Source: Pseudomonas sp. RIT409 (GTDB lineage Bacteria; Pseudomonadota; Gammaproteobacteria; Pseudomonadales; Pseudomonadaceae). From it: a stretch of 64,000 nucleotides of DNA. A program made the position numbers and the translations under genes. This document shows positions 33,737 to 42,826 of the stretch, one piece after another. How positions within the stretch are numbered: position 1 is the first letter of the stretch; the number at the start of each line of letters is the position of its first letter. Location: assembly GCF_003052515.2 (NCBI RefSeq), contig NZ_QARE02000020.1, positions 41,052 to 105,051 on the forward strand. The letters are read 5' to 3'. The notes under the pieces are model-generated. The model was not told the DNA's origin, searched no databases, and saw only the letters and a program-made list of their open reading frames with translations.

Positions 33737-33790
33737 CTGTAGCGGCGCGCTTGGTTTGGGCGGCCATCGCGGGCAAGCGCGCTCCTACGG
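33737..33790. repeat. Partly decayed REP pair
   Basis: The right arm (33765-33790, CGCGGGCAAGCGCGCTCCTA core) matches the REP arms at 7664 and 17836. The left arm (33737-33754, TGTAGCGGCGCGCTTGG) has diverged, and the loop is only about 10 bases. It lies between ispA and dxs. Confidence 0.8.
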
Positions 33791-33902
33791 GGAATTGCGC
33801 CGCTTCGGCACGTTGATTTGAGCATCCATCGACTGCTGTTCATGGGCAGGTCGCGATGCATCAGGTAAACTGCCGCGTCATTTACTTATAACGATTCGCC
33901 TG

Positions 33903-35792
33903 ATGCCCACGACGTTCAAAGAGATTCCCCGCGAGCGCCCGTCCACGCCCCTGCTTGATAACGCAGCGACGCCAGACGGTCTGCGCCGGTTAGGTGAAGC
34001 CGAGCTCGAAGCGCTCGCCGACGAGCTGCGACTGGAGCTGCTCTACACCGTTGGCCAGACCGGCGGGCATTTCGGTGCCGGGCTCGGCGTGATCGAGCTG
34101 ACCGTAGCCCTGCATTATGTCTTCGATACGCCCGACGACCGGCTGGTCTGGGACGTCGGCCATCAGGCGTACCCGCACAAGATCCTGACCGGTCGCCGCG
34201 AAAAGATGTCGACCCTGCGCCAGAAAGGCGGTGTGGCGGCCTTCCCCCGCCGCGGCGAGAGCGAGTACGACACCTTTGGCGTCGGCCACTCGAGCACCTC
34301 GATCAGCGCCGCATTGGGCATGGCCCTCGCCAATCGCCTGCAAGGCATCGATCGCAAGGCGATCGCCGTCATCGGTGACGGTGCGCTGACGGCCGGCATG
34401 GCATTCGAAGCGTTGAACCATGCGCCTGAAGTCAAGGCTGACATGCTGGTGATCCTCAACGATAACGACATGTCGATCTCTCGCAACGTCGGCGGTCTCT
34501 CGAACTACCTGGCCAAGATCCTCTCCAGCCGCACCTACGCCAGCATGCGCGAAGGCAGCAAGAAGGTGCTGTCGCGCCTGCCCGGCGCGTGGGAAATCGC
34601 CCGCCGCACCGAGGAATATGCCAAGGGCATGCTGGTGCCCGGCACGCTGTTCGAAGAGCTCGGCTGGAACTACATCGGTCCGATCGACGGGCATGATCTG
34701 CCGACCCTGATTGCGACGCTGCGGAACATGCGCGACTTGAAAGGGCCGCAGTTCCTGCACGTTGTCACCAAGAAAGGCAAAGGCTTCGCCCCAGCAGAAA
34801 TCGACCCGATCGGCTACCACGCGATCACCAAACTCGATCCGGTCAACGCGCCCTCGACGCCCAAAAAGGCGGGTGGTCCGAAGTATTCCGGCGTGTTCGG
34901 CCAATGGCTGTGCGACATGGCGCAGGCGGACGAGCGACTGGTCGGCATTACGCCGGCCATGAAAGAAGGCTCTGACCTGGTGGCGTTCAGCGAGCGCTTC
35001 CCCGAGCGCTATTTCGACGTGGCCATCGCCGAGCAACACGCTGTGACCCTGGCAGCGGGCATGGCCTGCGAAGGCGCCAAGCCGGTCGTGGCGATCTACT
35101 CGACCTTCCTGCAGCGTGGTTACGACCAACTGATTCACGACGTCGCCGTGCAAAACCTGGACGTGCTCTTCGCCATCGATCGGGCCGGCCTGGTGGGCGA
35201 AGACGGCCCTACCCACGCTGGCAGCTTCGACCTGTCATACCTGCGCTGCATTCCCGGCATGCTGGTCATGACGCCGAGCGATGAGAACGAACTGCGCAGA
35301 ATGCTCACGACCGGACACCTGTTCAACGGCCCCGCCGCAGTACGCTATCCACGGGGCACAGGCCCGAATGCGGTCATCGACAGCGCCTTGGAGCCGCTGG
35401 AAATCGGCAAGGGCGTCGTGCGCCGCCAGGGCAGCCGTGTCGCGATGCTGGTGTTCGGTGTACAACTGGCGGATGCGTTGAAAGTCGCCGAGAACATCGA
35501 TGCCACCGTGGTCGATATGCGCTTCGTCAAGCCACTGGACGAAGCACTTGTGCGCGAAATGGCTGCCAGCCACGACTTGCTGGTGACTATCGAAGAAAAC
35601 GCCATCATGGGTGGTGCTGGCGCGGCAGTCAGCGAATTCCTTGCACGGGAAAACGTGCTCAAATCGGTACTGCACCTGGGCTTGCCCGACGTTTACGTCG
35701 AACATGCAAAACCGACGCAGATGCTGGCCGAGTGCGGGTTGGATGCGGACGGAATCGAGGCGTCGATCCGTAAGCGGCTGGACATCATCTAA
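33903..35792 (+). CDS. dxs: 1-deoxy-D-xylulose-5-phosphate synthase
   Basis: Thiamine-diphosphate enzyme that joins pyruvate and glyceraldehyde 3-phosphate, the first step of the MEP isoprenoid pathway. The 629-residue protein has the full transketolase-like layout: the ThDP motif in GDGALTAGMAFEALNHA with NDNDMSISRNVGG (about residues 156-198), IGPIDGHDLPTL, the second domain with AIAEQHAVTLAAGMA (about 371-385) and the C-terminal domain. The start MPTTFKEIPRERPSTPLL is typical. It feeds ispA, encoded just upstream. Confidence 0.97.
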   Translation: MPTTFKEIPRERPSTPLLDNAATPDGLRRLGEAELEALADELRLELLYTVGQTGGHFGAGLGVIELTVALHYVFDTPDDRLVWDVGHQAYPHKILTGRREKMSTLRQKGGVAAFPRRGESEYDTFGVGHSSTSISAALGMALANRLQGIDRKAIAVIGDGALTAGMAFEALNHAPEVKADMLVILNDNDMSISRNVGGLSNYLAKILSSRTYASMREGSKKVLSRLPGAWEIARRTEEYAKGMLVPGTLFEELGWNYIGPIDGHDLPTLIATLRNMRDLKGPQFLHVVTKKGKGFAPAEIDPIGYHAITKLDPVNAPSTPKKAGGPKYSGVFGQWLCDMAQADERLVGITPAMKEGSDLVAFSERFPERYFDVAIAEQHAVTLAAGMACEGAKPVVAIYSTFLQRGYDQLIHDVAVQNLDVLFAIDRAGLVGEDGPTHAGSFDLSYLRCIPGMLVMTPSDENELRRMLTTGHLFNGPAAVRYPRGTGPNAVIDSALEPLEIGKGVVRRQGSRVAMLVFGVQLADALKVAENIDATVVDMRFVKPLDEALVREMAASHDLLVTIEENAIMGGAGAAVSEFLARENVLKSVLHLGLPDVYVEHAKPTQMLAECGLDADGIEASIRKRLDII

Positions 35793-35815
35793 ACCGCTGC
35801 CCGGTCGGGGCAAGC

Positions 35816-35927
35816 ATGATCGTTCCCACGCTCTGCGTGGGAACGCATCCTGTGACGCTCCGCATCATCCTGTCTGGACGCAGAGCGTCCGAGCTACCGT
35901 TACCACGCGGAGCGTGGGAACGATCAT
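35816..35927. repeat. Second repeat family: GTTCCCACGC inverted-repeat element
   Basis: The outer arms at 35816-35837 and 35906-35927 are 22-base inverted repeats with one mismatch. Nested inside are a perfect 10-bp hairpin (CGTTCCCACG, loop CTCTG, 35821-35845) and another (GGACGC-AGA-GCGTCC, 35876-35890). This is a REP-like element of a different class from the GTAGGAGCGCGC type, in the dxs-btuB gap. Its folding may attenuate read-through from dxs. Confidence 0.88.
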
Positions 35928-35942
35928 CATCTCGCTGAACAT

Positions 35943-37826
35943 ATGACCTTATCCCGTCTCGCCCTCGCGCTCTCCCTGCTGCCAACGGCACAAGCCTTCG
36001 CCGAGCCGACTGACCGTGCAGACGCGCTCAAACTTCCCGACGTGCTGATCAGTGCCGATCGGCAGGTCGAAGCGCGAAGCGACAGTACCGCCGCCAACAC
36101 CGTGTTCACCCGCGCCGACATCGAGCGCCTACAGCCGACCAGTGTCACTGACCTGCTCGATCGGGTGCCTGGCGTGCAGGTCGCACCCAGCGGCGGGCGA
36201 GGCAGCCTGCCCGGCATTTCGATCCGCGGCACCAAGTCCGCGCAGACGCTGGTGCTCGTCGACGGCCAGCGAATCGCCAATGCCACATCTGCCGACAGCG
36301 CTTTGCAATACCTCAATGTGGAGCAGATTGAACGGGTGGAAGTGCTGCGCGGCTCACGCTCGGTGGTGTACGGCGCCGATGCCATTGGCGGCGTGATTCA
36401 GATCTTCACCCGCCGCAGTGCCGGACAAGGCTTGCAAGCCCGGCTGCACACGGGCGTTGGCAATCGGGGTACGAGGCAGAGCAGCATGGGGCTGTCCGGT
36501 GGCAATGCGCAAACCCGCTTCAGCCTCAGCACCAGCCTGGACGAGACCGATGGCATCGACCGGACCGGGCCGTCCTATCTCAGCGACGCCGATCACGATG
36601 CCTACCGCAACAAAGCCTACAGCCTGAACCTGACCCACTGGCTGAACGATGACGTGGAGGTCGGCCTCAACGCGCTGGATAACCGAGGGAAAACCGAGTT
36701 CGACAACCCGTTCGGCCTGTTCGACCCGGTGACCTTCGACACCGTGGGCCAGCAGCAATACAGTGATTTCGAGCTCAACAGCCTGGGAACGTACTTGGAC
36801 GCTCGCATCAATGAATACTGGAAGACGCGGCTGGAACTGGGCCACAGCGAGAATAGAGAAAAGACCTTCGACAAGCTCAGCGACGACCAATACGTCTTCA
36901 ATACCTATCGCGACTCGGTCAACTGGCAACACGACTTGGCATTGGACGCCCACAACAGCCTGATGCTCGGTGCCGAAGCGTACGAGGATCGGGTCAACAG
37001 CAGCACGGCGTTCGACGAAGACAGCCGCTGGAACCGTGCGCTGTTCATCCAGCACCGTTTCAAGGGCGACCCGGTGTCCACTGAACTGGGCCTGCGCCGC
37101 GATCGGAATCAGCAATTCGGCAGTCAGGACACCTGGAGCGGCACGCTGACCCTGGCGCTGAATGACGCCAACGATCTGCTGGCCTCCTACAGCGAGGGCT
37201 TCCGCGCCCCGACGTTCAACGACCTGTACTACCCCGGTTTCAGCAATCCGAACCTAAAGCCCGAGCACTCGAAGAGCTACGAACTGCAATGGCGCAGCCG
37301 CCTGAGCGATAGCCGTTCACTGGAAGCCTCGCTGTATCGGACCGATCTGGAGGATGCCATTGCGCTGGACAGCAACTACCGTCCACAAAACATTGGTTCA
37401 GCCCGGATCAACGGCTTTGAAGCGTCGTTCGAACAGCGACTGTATGGCTGGACCGGGGAACTGGGGGCCTCGATCATCGACCCGCGCGACCGCGACACCG
37501 GCCACACATTGAACCGCCGCGCGCGCCGGACGCTGAACCTGGATATCGATCGCCAATTCAACCGCCTTGGCGTCGGGGCAAGCTGGCAGGCGGTGAGCGG
37601 CAGTTTCGACGACGAGGCCAATACCCGTAGCATCGGCGGCTACGCGCTGATTGGGCTGCGCAGCAGTTGGAAAGCCAGCGACGAAGTGAAGTTGGACTTC
37701 AAAGTGGATAACGCCTTGGGCAAGCGCTATAGCCGCACGCTGTACAGTTTTGATGGCTATGACCATGGATATCGGGAAGAAGGTCGGACATGGATGTTGG
37801 GCATAACCTGGACGCCCGAACGCTGA
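35943..37826 (+). CDS. btuB: TonB-dependent vitamin B12 receptor, BtuB-like
   Basis: Outer-membrane active transporter, 627 residues. A signal peptide of about 20 residues (ending AQAFA) is followed by a TonB-box-like stretch (LPDVLISA), the plug domain (about residues 45-155) with TSVTDLLDRVPGVQVAP, RGTKSAQTLVLVDGQRI and VEVLRGSRSVVYGADAIGGVIQIFTR, then the 22-strand barrel with GFRAPTFNDLYYPGFSNPNLKPEHS. Similarity and a BtuF gene converging on it support cobalamin. No cobalamin riboswitch was seen in the 150-base leader, which is filled by a repeat element. The C-terminus lacks the usual final Phe. Confidence 0.85.
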   Translation: MTLSRLALALSLLPTAQAFAEPTDRADALKLPDVLISADRQVEARSDSTAANTVFTRADIERLQPTSVTDLLDRVPGVQVAPSGGRGSLPGISIRGTKSAQTLVLVDGQRIANATSADSALQYLNVEQIERVEVLRGSRSVVYGADAIGGVIQIFTRRSAGQGLQARLHTGVGNRGTRQSSMGLSGGNAQTRFSLSTSLDETDGIDRTGPSYLSDADHDAYRNKAYSLNLTHWLNDDVEVGLNALDNRGKTEFDNPFGLFDPVTFDTVGQQQYSDFELNSLGTYLDARINEYWKTRLELGHSENREKTFDKLSDDQYVFNTYRDSVNWQHDLALDAHNSLMLGAEAYEDRVNSSTAFDEDSRWNRALFIQHRFKGDPVSTELGLRRDRNQQFGSQDTWSGTLTLALNDANDLLASYSEGFRAPTFNDLYYPGFSNPNLKPEHSKSYELQWRSRLSDSRSLEASLYRTDLEDAIALDSNYRPQNIGSARINGFEASFEQRLYGWTGELGASIIDPRDRDTGHTLNRRARRTLNLDIDRQFNRLGVGASWQAVSGSFDDEANTRSIGGYALIGLRSSWKASDEVKLDFKVDNALGKRYSRTLYSFDGYDHGYREEGRTWMLGITWTPER

Positions 37827-37886
37827 AACGCCAGGTCGTCAGCCAGAGGATCGATGCTCGGCGGGCACCACTCCCATGTCCGTGGA

Positions 37887-38672
37887 TCAACGATCTGGGG
37901 CAAGGGCTCTGCAGAGTTTTGCCACCGCCTCGATCATCTGCCCGCTCGGCCGCTCGATACCCTTATCCGGCACCGTTTCCAACCGTGCCTTCAGCGATGG
38001 CCAGGCTTTCCACATGTCGAGTTGAGACGCCGTGCTGGCGACGATCACTTCCGGCGCCCGCTGCAAGACCGACTCAACGCCAACCTGCGGGGCCGGTAGG
38101 GTCAGATCAGTAAAAACGTTCCGCGCCCCGCACACAGCCAACGCATCGCTGATGATTTGCCCGCCACCCACGGTGTACAGCGGCTGATTCCAGACCTGAT
38201 AAAACACGCTGATGGGGGTATCTCGGCGATAGCGGGTTCTCAACTCCGCCAGCCGCTGACGAAACGCCTCCGCGACCTGTCGCCCTCGCTCGTAACGGCC
38301 CAGCCGCTCGCCGACCTGTTCGATCTGATCGGCCAACTGGTCGAGGGTATGAGGCTCGGCGGTGAATAAGGGAATGTGCAGGCGCTGCAGTTGGTCACGC
38401 TGGGCAGCGCTGACGCTGCCGGGCCAGAGCAGCAGCAAATCGGGTCGCAGGCCTAGCAGGCGCTCCACCTCAAGCTGCCCGTAACGACCGACCGAGGGCA
38501 ACTGAGCGACGGCGGCCGGCCGCTCCCCGCCGTCCAGCACACCGACCAACCGATCGGCGGCACCGAGTTCAACGACGATTTCCGTCAAGGACGGCGCAAG
38601 GCTGATCACGCGTTCGGCCGCCTCGACCGGCAATGCCGCCATCAGCAGCAGACAGGCAAAAACGCGGCGCAT
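37887..38672 (-). CDS. btuF: Cobalamin-binding periplasmic protein BtuF
   Basis: A 261-residue class III (TroA-like) substrate-binding protein. The signal peptide (MRRVFACLLLMAALPVEAAE) fits the start at 38672; an ATG nine codons earlier is possible. The mature part shows RVISLAPSLTEIVVELGA, LVGVLDGGERPAAVAQLPSVG, a central long helix, and TLPAPQVGVESVLQRAPEVIVAS. It would pass cobalamin or a related corrinoid from BtuB to an inner-membrane ABC importer; no btuC or btuD lies in the window. It converges with btuB and follows ribA by 82 bases. Confidence 0.88.
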   Translation of the reverse strand: MRRVFACLLLMAALPVEAAERVISLAPSLTEIVVELGAADRLVGVLDGGERPAAVAQLPSVGRYGQLEVERLLGLRPDLLLLWPGSVSAAQRDQLQRLHIPLFTAEPHTLDQLADQIEQVGERLGRYERGRQVAEAFRQRLAELRTRYRRDTPISVFYQVWNQPLYTVGGGQIISDALAVCGARNVFTDLTLPAPQVGVESVLQRAPEVIVASTASQLDMWKAWPSLKARLETVPDKGIERPSGQMIEAVAKLCRALAPDR

Positions 38673-38754
38673 CAGGTCGACGGGCGAAGACTGCAGCACA
38701 GGGACGGAACGACAACATGTGTCATCGACAGGCCTCGGCGCTGACCGCCACCTC

Positions 38755-39372
38755 TCACGCGGGATCGACCTCGCTTTGATGCTCGTTGCCCATCATGTGG
38801 CCCAGCTTGCCTGCCTTGGTGGCCAGATAAAGCTTGTTATGAGGATTCTGGCCGGTGTGCAGCGGGACGCGCTCCGCGACCTTGATGCCCATTTCAGTCA
38901 GGGCTTTGACCTTGCGGGGATTGTTGGTCATCAACCGCAGGGATTTCACGCCCAGGTGCTCCAGCATCGGCAGGCAGATCCCGTAGTCACGCTGGTCGGC
39001 GGCGAAACCAAGACGCTCGTTCGCTTCAACAGTATCCGCTCCGCCGTCCTGCAACTCATAGGCGCGGATCTTATTCATCAAACCGATGCCGCGCCCTTCT
39101 TGGCGCAGGTACAGCAACACACCACGGCCTTCGGCAGCGATCGCGCGCAGCGCCGCTTCAAGCTGGGAACCGCAATCGCAACGCTGGCTGAACAAGGCAT
39201 CGCCCGTCAGGCACTCGGAGTGCACACGACCAAGGACCGGCGCGCCGTCGGATACATCGCCCAGGCTAAGTACAACGTGTTCTCGACCGGTTTCCTGCTC
39301 CAGGAAGCCGTTCATTTTGAAAGTGGCAAAAGGGGTAGGCAGCTTGGAAGCCGCGACAAATACGACGGGCAC
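38755..39372 (-). CDS. ribA: GTP cyclohydrolase II
   Basis: First enzyme of the GTP branch of riboflavin synthesis. The start is a GTG at 39372 with AGGAG 8 bases upstream, giving 205 residues that begin MPVVFVAASKLPTPFA, where the family begins; an in-frame ATG at 39411 is less likely. The three zinc cysteines are C54, C65 and C67 in HSECLTGDALFSQRCDCGSQ. RQEGRGIGLMNKIRAYELQDGG and the MTNNPRKVKALTEMG segment complete the active site. It supplies the activity that the degenerate second half of RibBA (42913-44004) cannot. Confidence 0.96.
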   Translation of the reverse strand: MPVVFVAASKLPTPFATFKMNGFLEQETGREHVVLSLGDVSDGAPVLGRVHSECLTGDALFSQRCDCGSQLEAALRAIAAEGRGVLLYLRQEGRGIGLMNKIRAYELQDGGADTVEANERLGFAADQRDYGICLPMLEHLGVKSLRLMTNNPRKVKALTEMGIKVAERVPLHTGQNPHNKLYLATKAGKLGHMMGNEHQSEVDPA

Positions 39373-39483
39373 CGTGTGCTCCTGATCAGTATGAGGGCTG
39401 GAAATAAGCAAGGCCGCATTGTAACAGCAGGTTCCGGTAGAAGCTTAGGCTGAATTGTCGGCTAATCAGATCGGATAGTGTGA

Positions 39484-40275
39484 TCATTGGCTGGCGCCGA
39501 CCTGGCTTGCACCATCGTCTGCATCGAACGGATAGGGCTGCTTCCAGCGCGCGAAGATGGGACGCAACTGGCCGGAACGGACCAGTTGCGCCATGCGCCG
39601 ATCGAACAGATCCCGCAGATAACGACCGCGGTCATTGTCGGCGAAGCTCAGGTAGAGCGGGATCGCCGTCAGATAGGTTGTTCGGAAGCGTTGCGGCTCT
39701 TGGGTTTGCGCGAGGATAAAGCCGATTTCGGGCTTTGCGTCGATATACACGTCGGCGCGACCATGCTCGAGCATCGTCGGAATGTGGTCCCGCCGTGGGA
39801 CCTCATTGAAGTGAACGACGTTGGGCAGGTAATGATCGAACGCGTAGCCTCGCACCCAGGCCAGCCGGTAGCTCGCCAATGACCTCAGCGTAGGAGCAGG
39901 CCGAGAGGCAAGGGTCAGCGCATAGATCTCGTCAGTATCGTAGTGCCATTTCGGATAGAGGGTACCGTCGACCTCGTTTTGGTAGGCACCGACCCACGCA
40001 TCGGCTTCGCCACGTTGCACCAGCCCGACTGCGCGCGTGTAGGGTTCGATTCGCAAGGCCACTTGGACGCCTGCAGGCTCGAAGATTTCACGCATCAGGT
40101 CCCACCCCAGCCCTGAGCCATCGGCTTCGGTGTAAGCGTTCCACTGCTCGCTGACCAAAACGATGTCAGCCGGCTTTTCAGGCACAGACTCGGCATGCAC
40201 GGGAACATTGGCTAGCCAGAGGCCCGCGATCAGCAGCAACAGGCCCCGTAACCCTGTCATCCCCACGCCCATCAT
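39484..40275 (-). CDS. Periplasmic amino-acid-type substrate-binding protein
   Basis: A 263-residue type 2 periplasmic binding protein (SBP family 3, amino-acid/GltI-like fold). A signal peptide ends near HAESV. Motifs seen are LVSEQWNAYTEADGSGLGWDLM, EPYTRAVGLVQRGEADAWVG and RADVYIDAKPEIGFIL. No ABC permease or ATPase gene is adjacent, so it could be an orphan binding protein or a sensor-like relative. Starts at 40275 and 40260 are both possible. It lies 21 bases after pgpA and may be the tail of the rib-nusB-thiL-pgpA operon. The ligand is unknown. Confidence 0.82.
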   Translation of the reverse strand: MMGVGMTGLRGLLLLIAGLWLANVPVHAESVPEKPADIVLVSEQWNAYTEADGSGLGWDLMREIFEPAGVQVALRIEPYTRAVGLVQRGEADAWVGAYQNEVDGTLYPKWHYDTDEIYALTLASRPAPTLRSLASYRLAWVRGYAFDHYLPNVVHFNEVPRRDHIPTMLEHGRADVYIDAKPEIGFILAQTQEPQRFRTTYLTAIPLYLSFADNDRGRYLRDLFDRRMAQLVRSGQLRPIFARWKQPYPFDADDGASQVGASQ

Positions 40276-40296
40276 CGGTCGTTTCCCGGTCGTTGC

Positions 40297-40806
40297 CTAA
40301 ATCACACCCCATACCCAGACTAGACCCTGCATGGCGAGCCATGCAAAAACGCCCGCCAAAACGTCATCGAGCATGATCCCCACGCCGCCATGCACATGCT
40401 TGTCGACCCAGTGGATGGGCCAGGGTTTGAGAATGTCGAAGAACCGGAAGACCAGAAAACCCACCAGCAACCATACCCAACCTTCGGGCACCAGCCACAG
40501 GGTGATCCACATGCCGACCATTTCGTCCCAGACGATGCCTTCGTGGTCATGCACGCGCAAGTCGTCGGCCACCTTGCCGCACAGCCAGAAGCCGAACAGC
40601 ATGGTGATACCCAGCATCAACCAGTAGCCCCAATCCGGAAGCATTTGCCACAGCGGAATGAAGGGCACCGCGACCATGGAACCCCAGGTGCCCGGCGCTT
40701 TGGGCAAGGTCCCGGAACCGAAACCGAAGGCCAGGAAATGCCATGGATTGGTCCATACCGAGGGCGGGACGTTTTCCGCCGGGACCTGATTAGGATGATC
40801 TGTCAC
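40297..40806 (-). CDS. pgpA: Phosphatidylglycerophosphatase A
   Basis: Inner-membrane phosphatase that makes phosphatidylglycerol. The 169 residues contain the family signature GFGSGTLPKAPGTWGSM near the N-terminus, IVWDEMVGMWITL in the middle, and FRFFDILKPWPIHWVDKHVHGGVGIMLDD with the conserved aspartates. Three to four hydrophobic segments are visible. It overlaps thiL by four bases (ATGA). The thiL-pgpA pair is the usual gamma-proteobacterial order. Confidence 0.95.
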   Translation of the reverse strand: MTDHPNQVPAENVPPSVWTNPWHFLAFGFGSGTLPKAPGTWGSMVAVPFIPLWQMLPDWGYWLMLGITMLFGFWLCGKVADDLRVHDHEGIVWDEMVGMWITLWLVPEGWVWLLVGFLVFRFFDILKPWPIHWVDKHVHGGVGIMLDDVLAGVFAWLAMQGLVWVWGVI

Positions 40807-41768
40807 CGTGTCTCCCGAAAATGTTGGTAACCCCGAGTCGATGGCGTGACGTCATGGCCAAGCCCGTCGACAAGCACCACGCCCTGCCCCTCCACTACCT
40901 GACCGATCACGCGGATCGACCAGCCCGCGTCGATCAGTTCAGCCAAGCATGATGCCGGGAGGGTGAAAGCCAGTCTGTAGTCATCGCCGCCACTTAGCGC
41001 GGCATTCAGCGCCTCGTCAGGATTGAAAAGCGCCAGCAGCGCGTCAGACATTGGCACCTTGTCACGCTCCACCCTCAAGCCTACGCTTGAGGCCAGCGCG
41101 ATATGCCCACAGTCCGCGAGCAGCCCATCGGAGATATCCAGCGCCGAGGTCGCCTTGCCCCGCAACGCCTGGCCCAATGCGAGCTGCGGCAGCGGGGACC
41201 AGTAGCGGGCCAGCAAGGCCTGAGTGGTAGACGCCTCGGCGCTACGCTGGTTCAACACGAACGGCAGCGCACCAGCGCCATCCCCCAGCGTGCCACCCAC
41301 ACACAGCAAATCCCCGGGCCGCGCCCCAGCCCGCGTCAACGCCTGCCCCACGGGCACGGCACCAAAGACCGTGACGGTCAGGCTCAACGGGCCGCGGGTC
41401 GTGTCCCCGCCCACCAACCGCAGGGAGCACTGCTGGGCCATGGCGTTCAATCCACGGGCGAACGCTTCCAGCCAGGTCGCAGAAACGGCAGGCAAGGTCA
41501 GGGCAAGGGTGAAGGCAAGGGGACTGGCGCCCATGGCGGCCAGATCGCTGGCGGAAACGCCGAGGGCGCGCTGGCCCAGCAGGAAGGGGTCACACACTTC
41601 GGGGAAATGCACCCCGGCGACCAACGTGTCAGTCGAGACAGCCAGTTGCTCACCGGCCTTCAAGGACAACAGGGCGCAGTCGTCGCCGATCCCCAACGCG
41701 ACGCCTTCGCCGGGCTGCGCGCAGGGCGCGGCGGCAAAGTAGTTGCGGATCAGCTCGAACTCGCCCAT
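40803..41768 (-). CDS. thiL: Thiamine-monophosphate kinase
   Basis: ATP-dependent phosphorylation of thiamine monophosphate to thiamine diphosphate. The 321-residue protein begins MGEFELIRNYF and shows GIGDDCALL, AVSTDTLVAGVHFP, SDLAAMGASPLAFTLALTLP, the LVGGDTTRGPLSLTVT segment and SALDISDGLLADCGHI, all standard for the family. The upstream nusB ends 36 bases before its start; pgpA overlaps its stop. DXS in the same region is a thiamine-diphosphate enzyme that depends on its product. Confidence 0.95.
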   Translation of the reverse strand: MGEFELIRNYFAAAPCAQPGEGVALGIGDDCALLSLKAGEQLAVSTDTLVAGVHFPEVCDPFLLGQRALGVSASDLAAMGASPLAFTLALTLPAVSATWLEAFARGLNAMAQQCSLRLVGGDTTRGPLSLTVTVFGAVPVGQALTRAGARPGDLLCVGGTLGDGAGALPFVLNQRSAEASTTQALLARYWSPLPQLALGQALRGKATSALDISDGLLADCGHIALASSVGLRVERDKVPMSDALLALFNPDEALNAALSGGDDYRLAFTLPASCLAELIDAGWSIRVIGQVVEGQGVVLVDGLGHDVTPSTRGYQHFRETR

Positions 41769-41804
41769 GGCGTCAGACGCAGAGGTTCTGGAAACCCAGA
41801 CGCC

Positions 41805-42305
41805 TCAGCGCTTGTTGGCCTTCACTTCGACTTCGCGCAGACGCGGAGCCAGCTTGTCGAGTACGCCGTTGACGAACTTGTGACCATCGGTCGAACCATA
41901 GACTTTCGCCAGTTCGATGCCTTCGTTGATGACCACGCGGTACGGCACGTCGATACGCTCCAGCAGTTCCCACGTTGACAGGCGCAGGACGGCGAGTTCG
42001 ACTGGGTCCAGTTCGTCTATCGTCAAGTCCAGGCAAGGCGCCAGCGCGGCGTCGATCTGGTCCTTCTTCGCAGGCACCCCATGCAGGATCTCGCGGAAGT
42101 ACGCACCGTCGACTTCAGTGAAATCGTTATCCACGCGAAATTGCGCTTCGATCTCGTTCAGCGACTGTTTGGCCATGTGCAATTGATACAGGGCCTGGGT
42201 CGCCAATTGGCGGGCCGCACGGCGTTTTTCGCTTTTCGATGGCTTGCCAGCGTCCGCTGGGCGCGGCTCGCGAGGGTTGAAGCGATCGCTTTCGTCGTTA
42301 ATCAC
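41805..42305 (-). CDS. nusB: Transcription antitermination protein NusB
   Basis: RNA-binding factor that with S10 (NusE) joins boxA RNA and supports antitermination on rRNA operons. The start is a GTG at 42305 that overlaps the ribH stop (GTGA), giving 166 residues (MINDESDRFNPREP...). An N-terminal extension precedes the helical core beginning RRAARQLATQALYQLH; LSTWELLERIDVPYRVVINEGIELAK and DGHKFVNGVLDKLA close the fold. The ribH-nusB-thiL order is common in this class. Confidence 0.95.
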   Translation of the reverse strand: MINDESDRFNPREPRPADAGKPSKSEKRRAARQLATQALYQLHMAKQSLNEIEAQFRVDNDFTEVDGAYFREILHGVPAKKDQIDAALAPCLDLTIDELDPVELAVLRLSTWELLERIDVPYRVVINEGIELAKVYGSTDGHKFVNGVLDKLAPRLREVEVKANKR

Positions 42306-42778
42306 TTGGCCTCCAACTGCGCCAACAGGCTGACCATCTCGAGGGCGGACAGCGCGGCTTCTGCGCCTTTGTTGCCGGCCTTGGTGCCGGAACGTTCGAT
42401 GGCCTGCTCGATCGAATCGACGGTCAGGACGCCAAAGGCGACCGGTACGCCGAACTCCATGGAAACCTGAGCCAGGCCTTTGGTGCACTCACCGGCCACG
42501 TATTCGAAGTGCGGGGTGCCACCACGGATCACGGCGCCCAGGGCGATGATCGCGGCGTATTCACTGCGTTGAGCGACTTTCTGCACGACCAGCGGAATTT
42601 CGAACGCACCCGGTGCACGGATGATGGTGATGTCGCTTTCGCTCACGCCATGGCGAACCAGTGCATCAACGGCACCGCTCACCAGGCTTTCCACGACGAA
42701 GCTGTTGAAGCGGCCAACCACCAGGGCATAGCGACCTTGTGGGGCGATGAAGGTACCTTCGATGGTCTTCAGGGTCAT
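42302..42778 (-). CDS. ribH: 6,7-dimethyl-8-ribityllumazine synthase
   Basis: Condenses the pyrimidinedione and dihydroxybutanone phosphate, the penultimate step of riboflavin synthesis. The ATG at 42778 (MTLKTIEGTFIAP) gives 158 residues; an ATG six codons earlier is also in frame. Active-site segments are VVGRFNSFVVESLVSGA, IRAPGAFEIPLVVQ, IALGAVIRGGTPHFEYVAGE and the PVAFGVLTVDSIEQAIER region. It overlaps nusB, and a 134-base gap with a hairpin separates it from ribBA. Confidence 0.95.
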   Translation of the reverse strand: MTLKTIEGTFIAPQGRYALVVGRFNSFVVESLVSGAVDALVRHGVSESDITIIRAPGAFEIPLVVQKVAQRSEYAAIIALGAVIRGGTPHFEYVAGECTKGLAQVSMEFGVPVAFGVLTVDSIEQAIERSGTKAGNKGAEAALSALEMVSLLAQLEAK

Positions 42779-42804
42779 TCGGCTGGATCTCGTCATTAAA
42801 GAGC

Positions 42805-42826
42805 AAGCGCGCAGCGGGGCGCGCTT
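42805..42826. promoter_or_regulatory. Hairpin in the ribH leader
   Basis: Perfect 8-bp stem AAGCGCGC / GCGCGCTT around a 6-base loop, ending 27 bases upstream of the ribH start on the minus strand. It could be an internal processing or attenuation site in the rib operon. Its role is inferred only. Confidence 0.45.
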
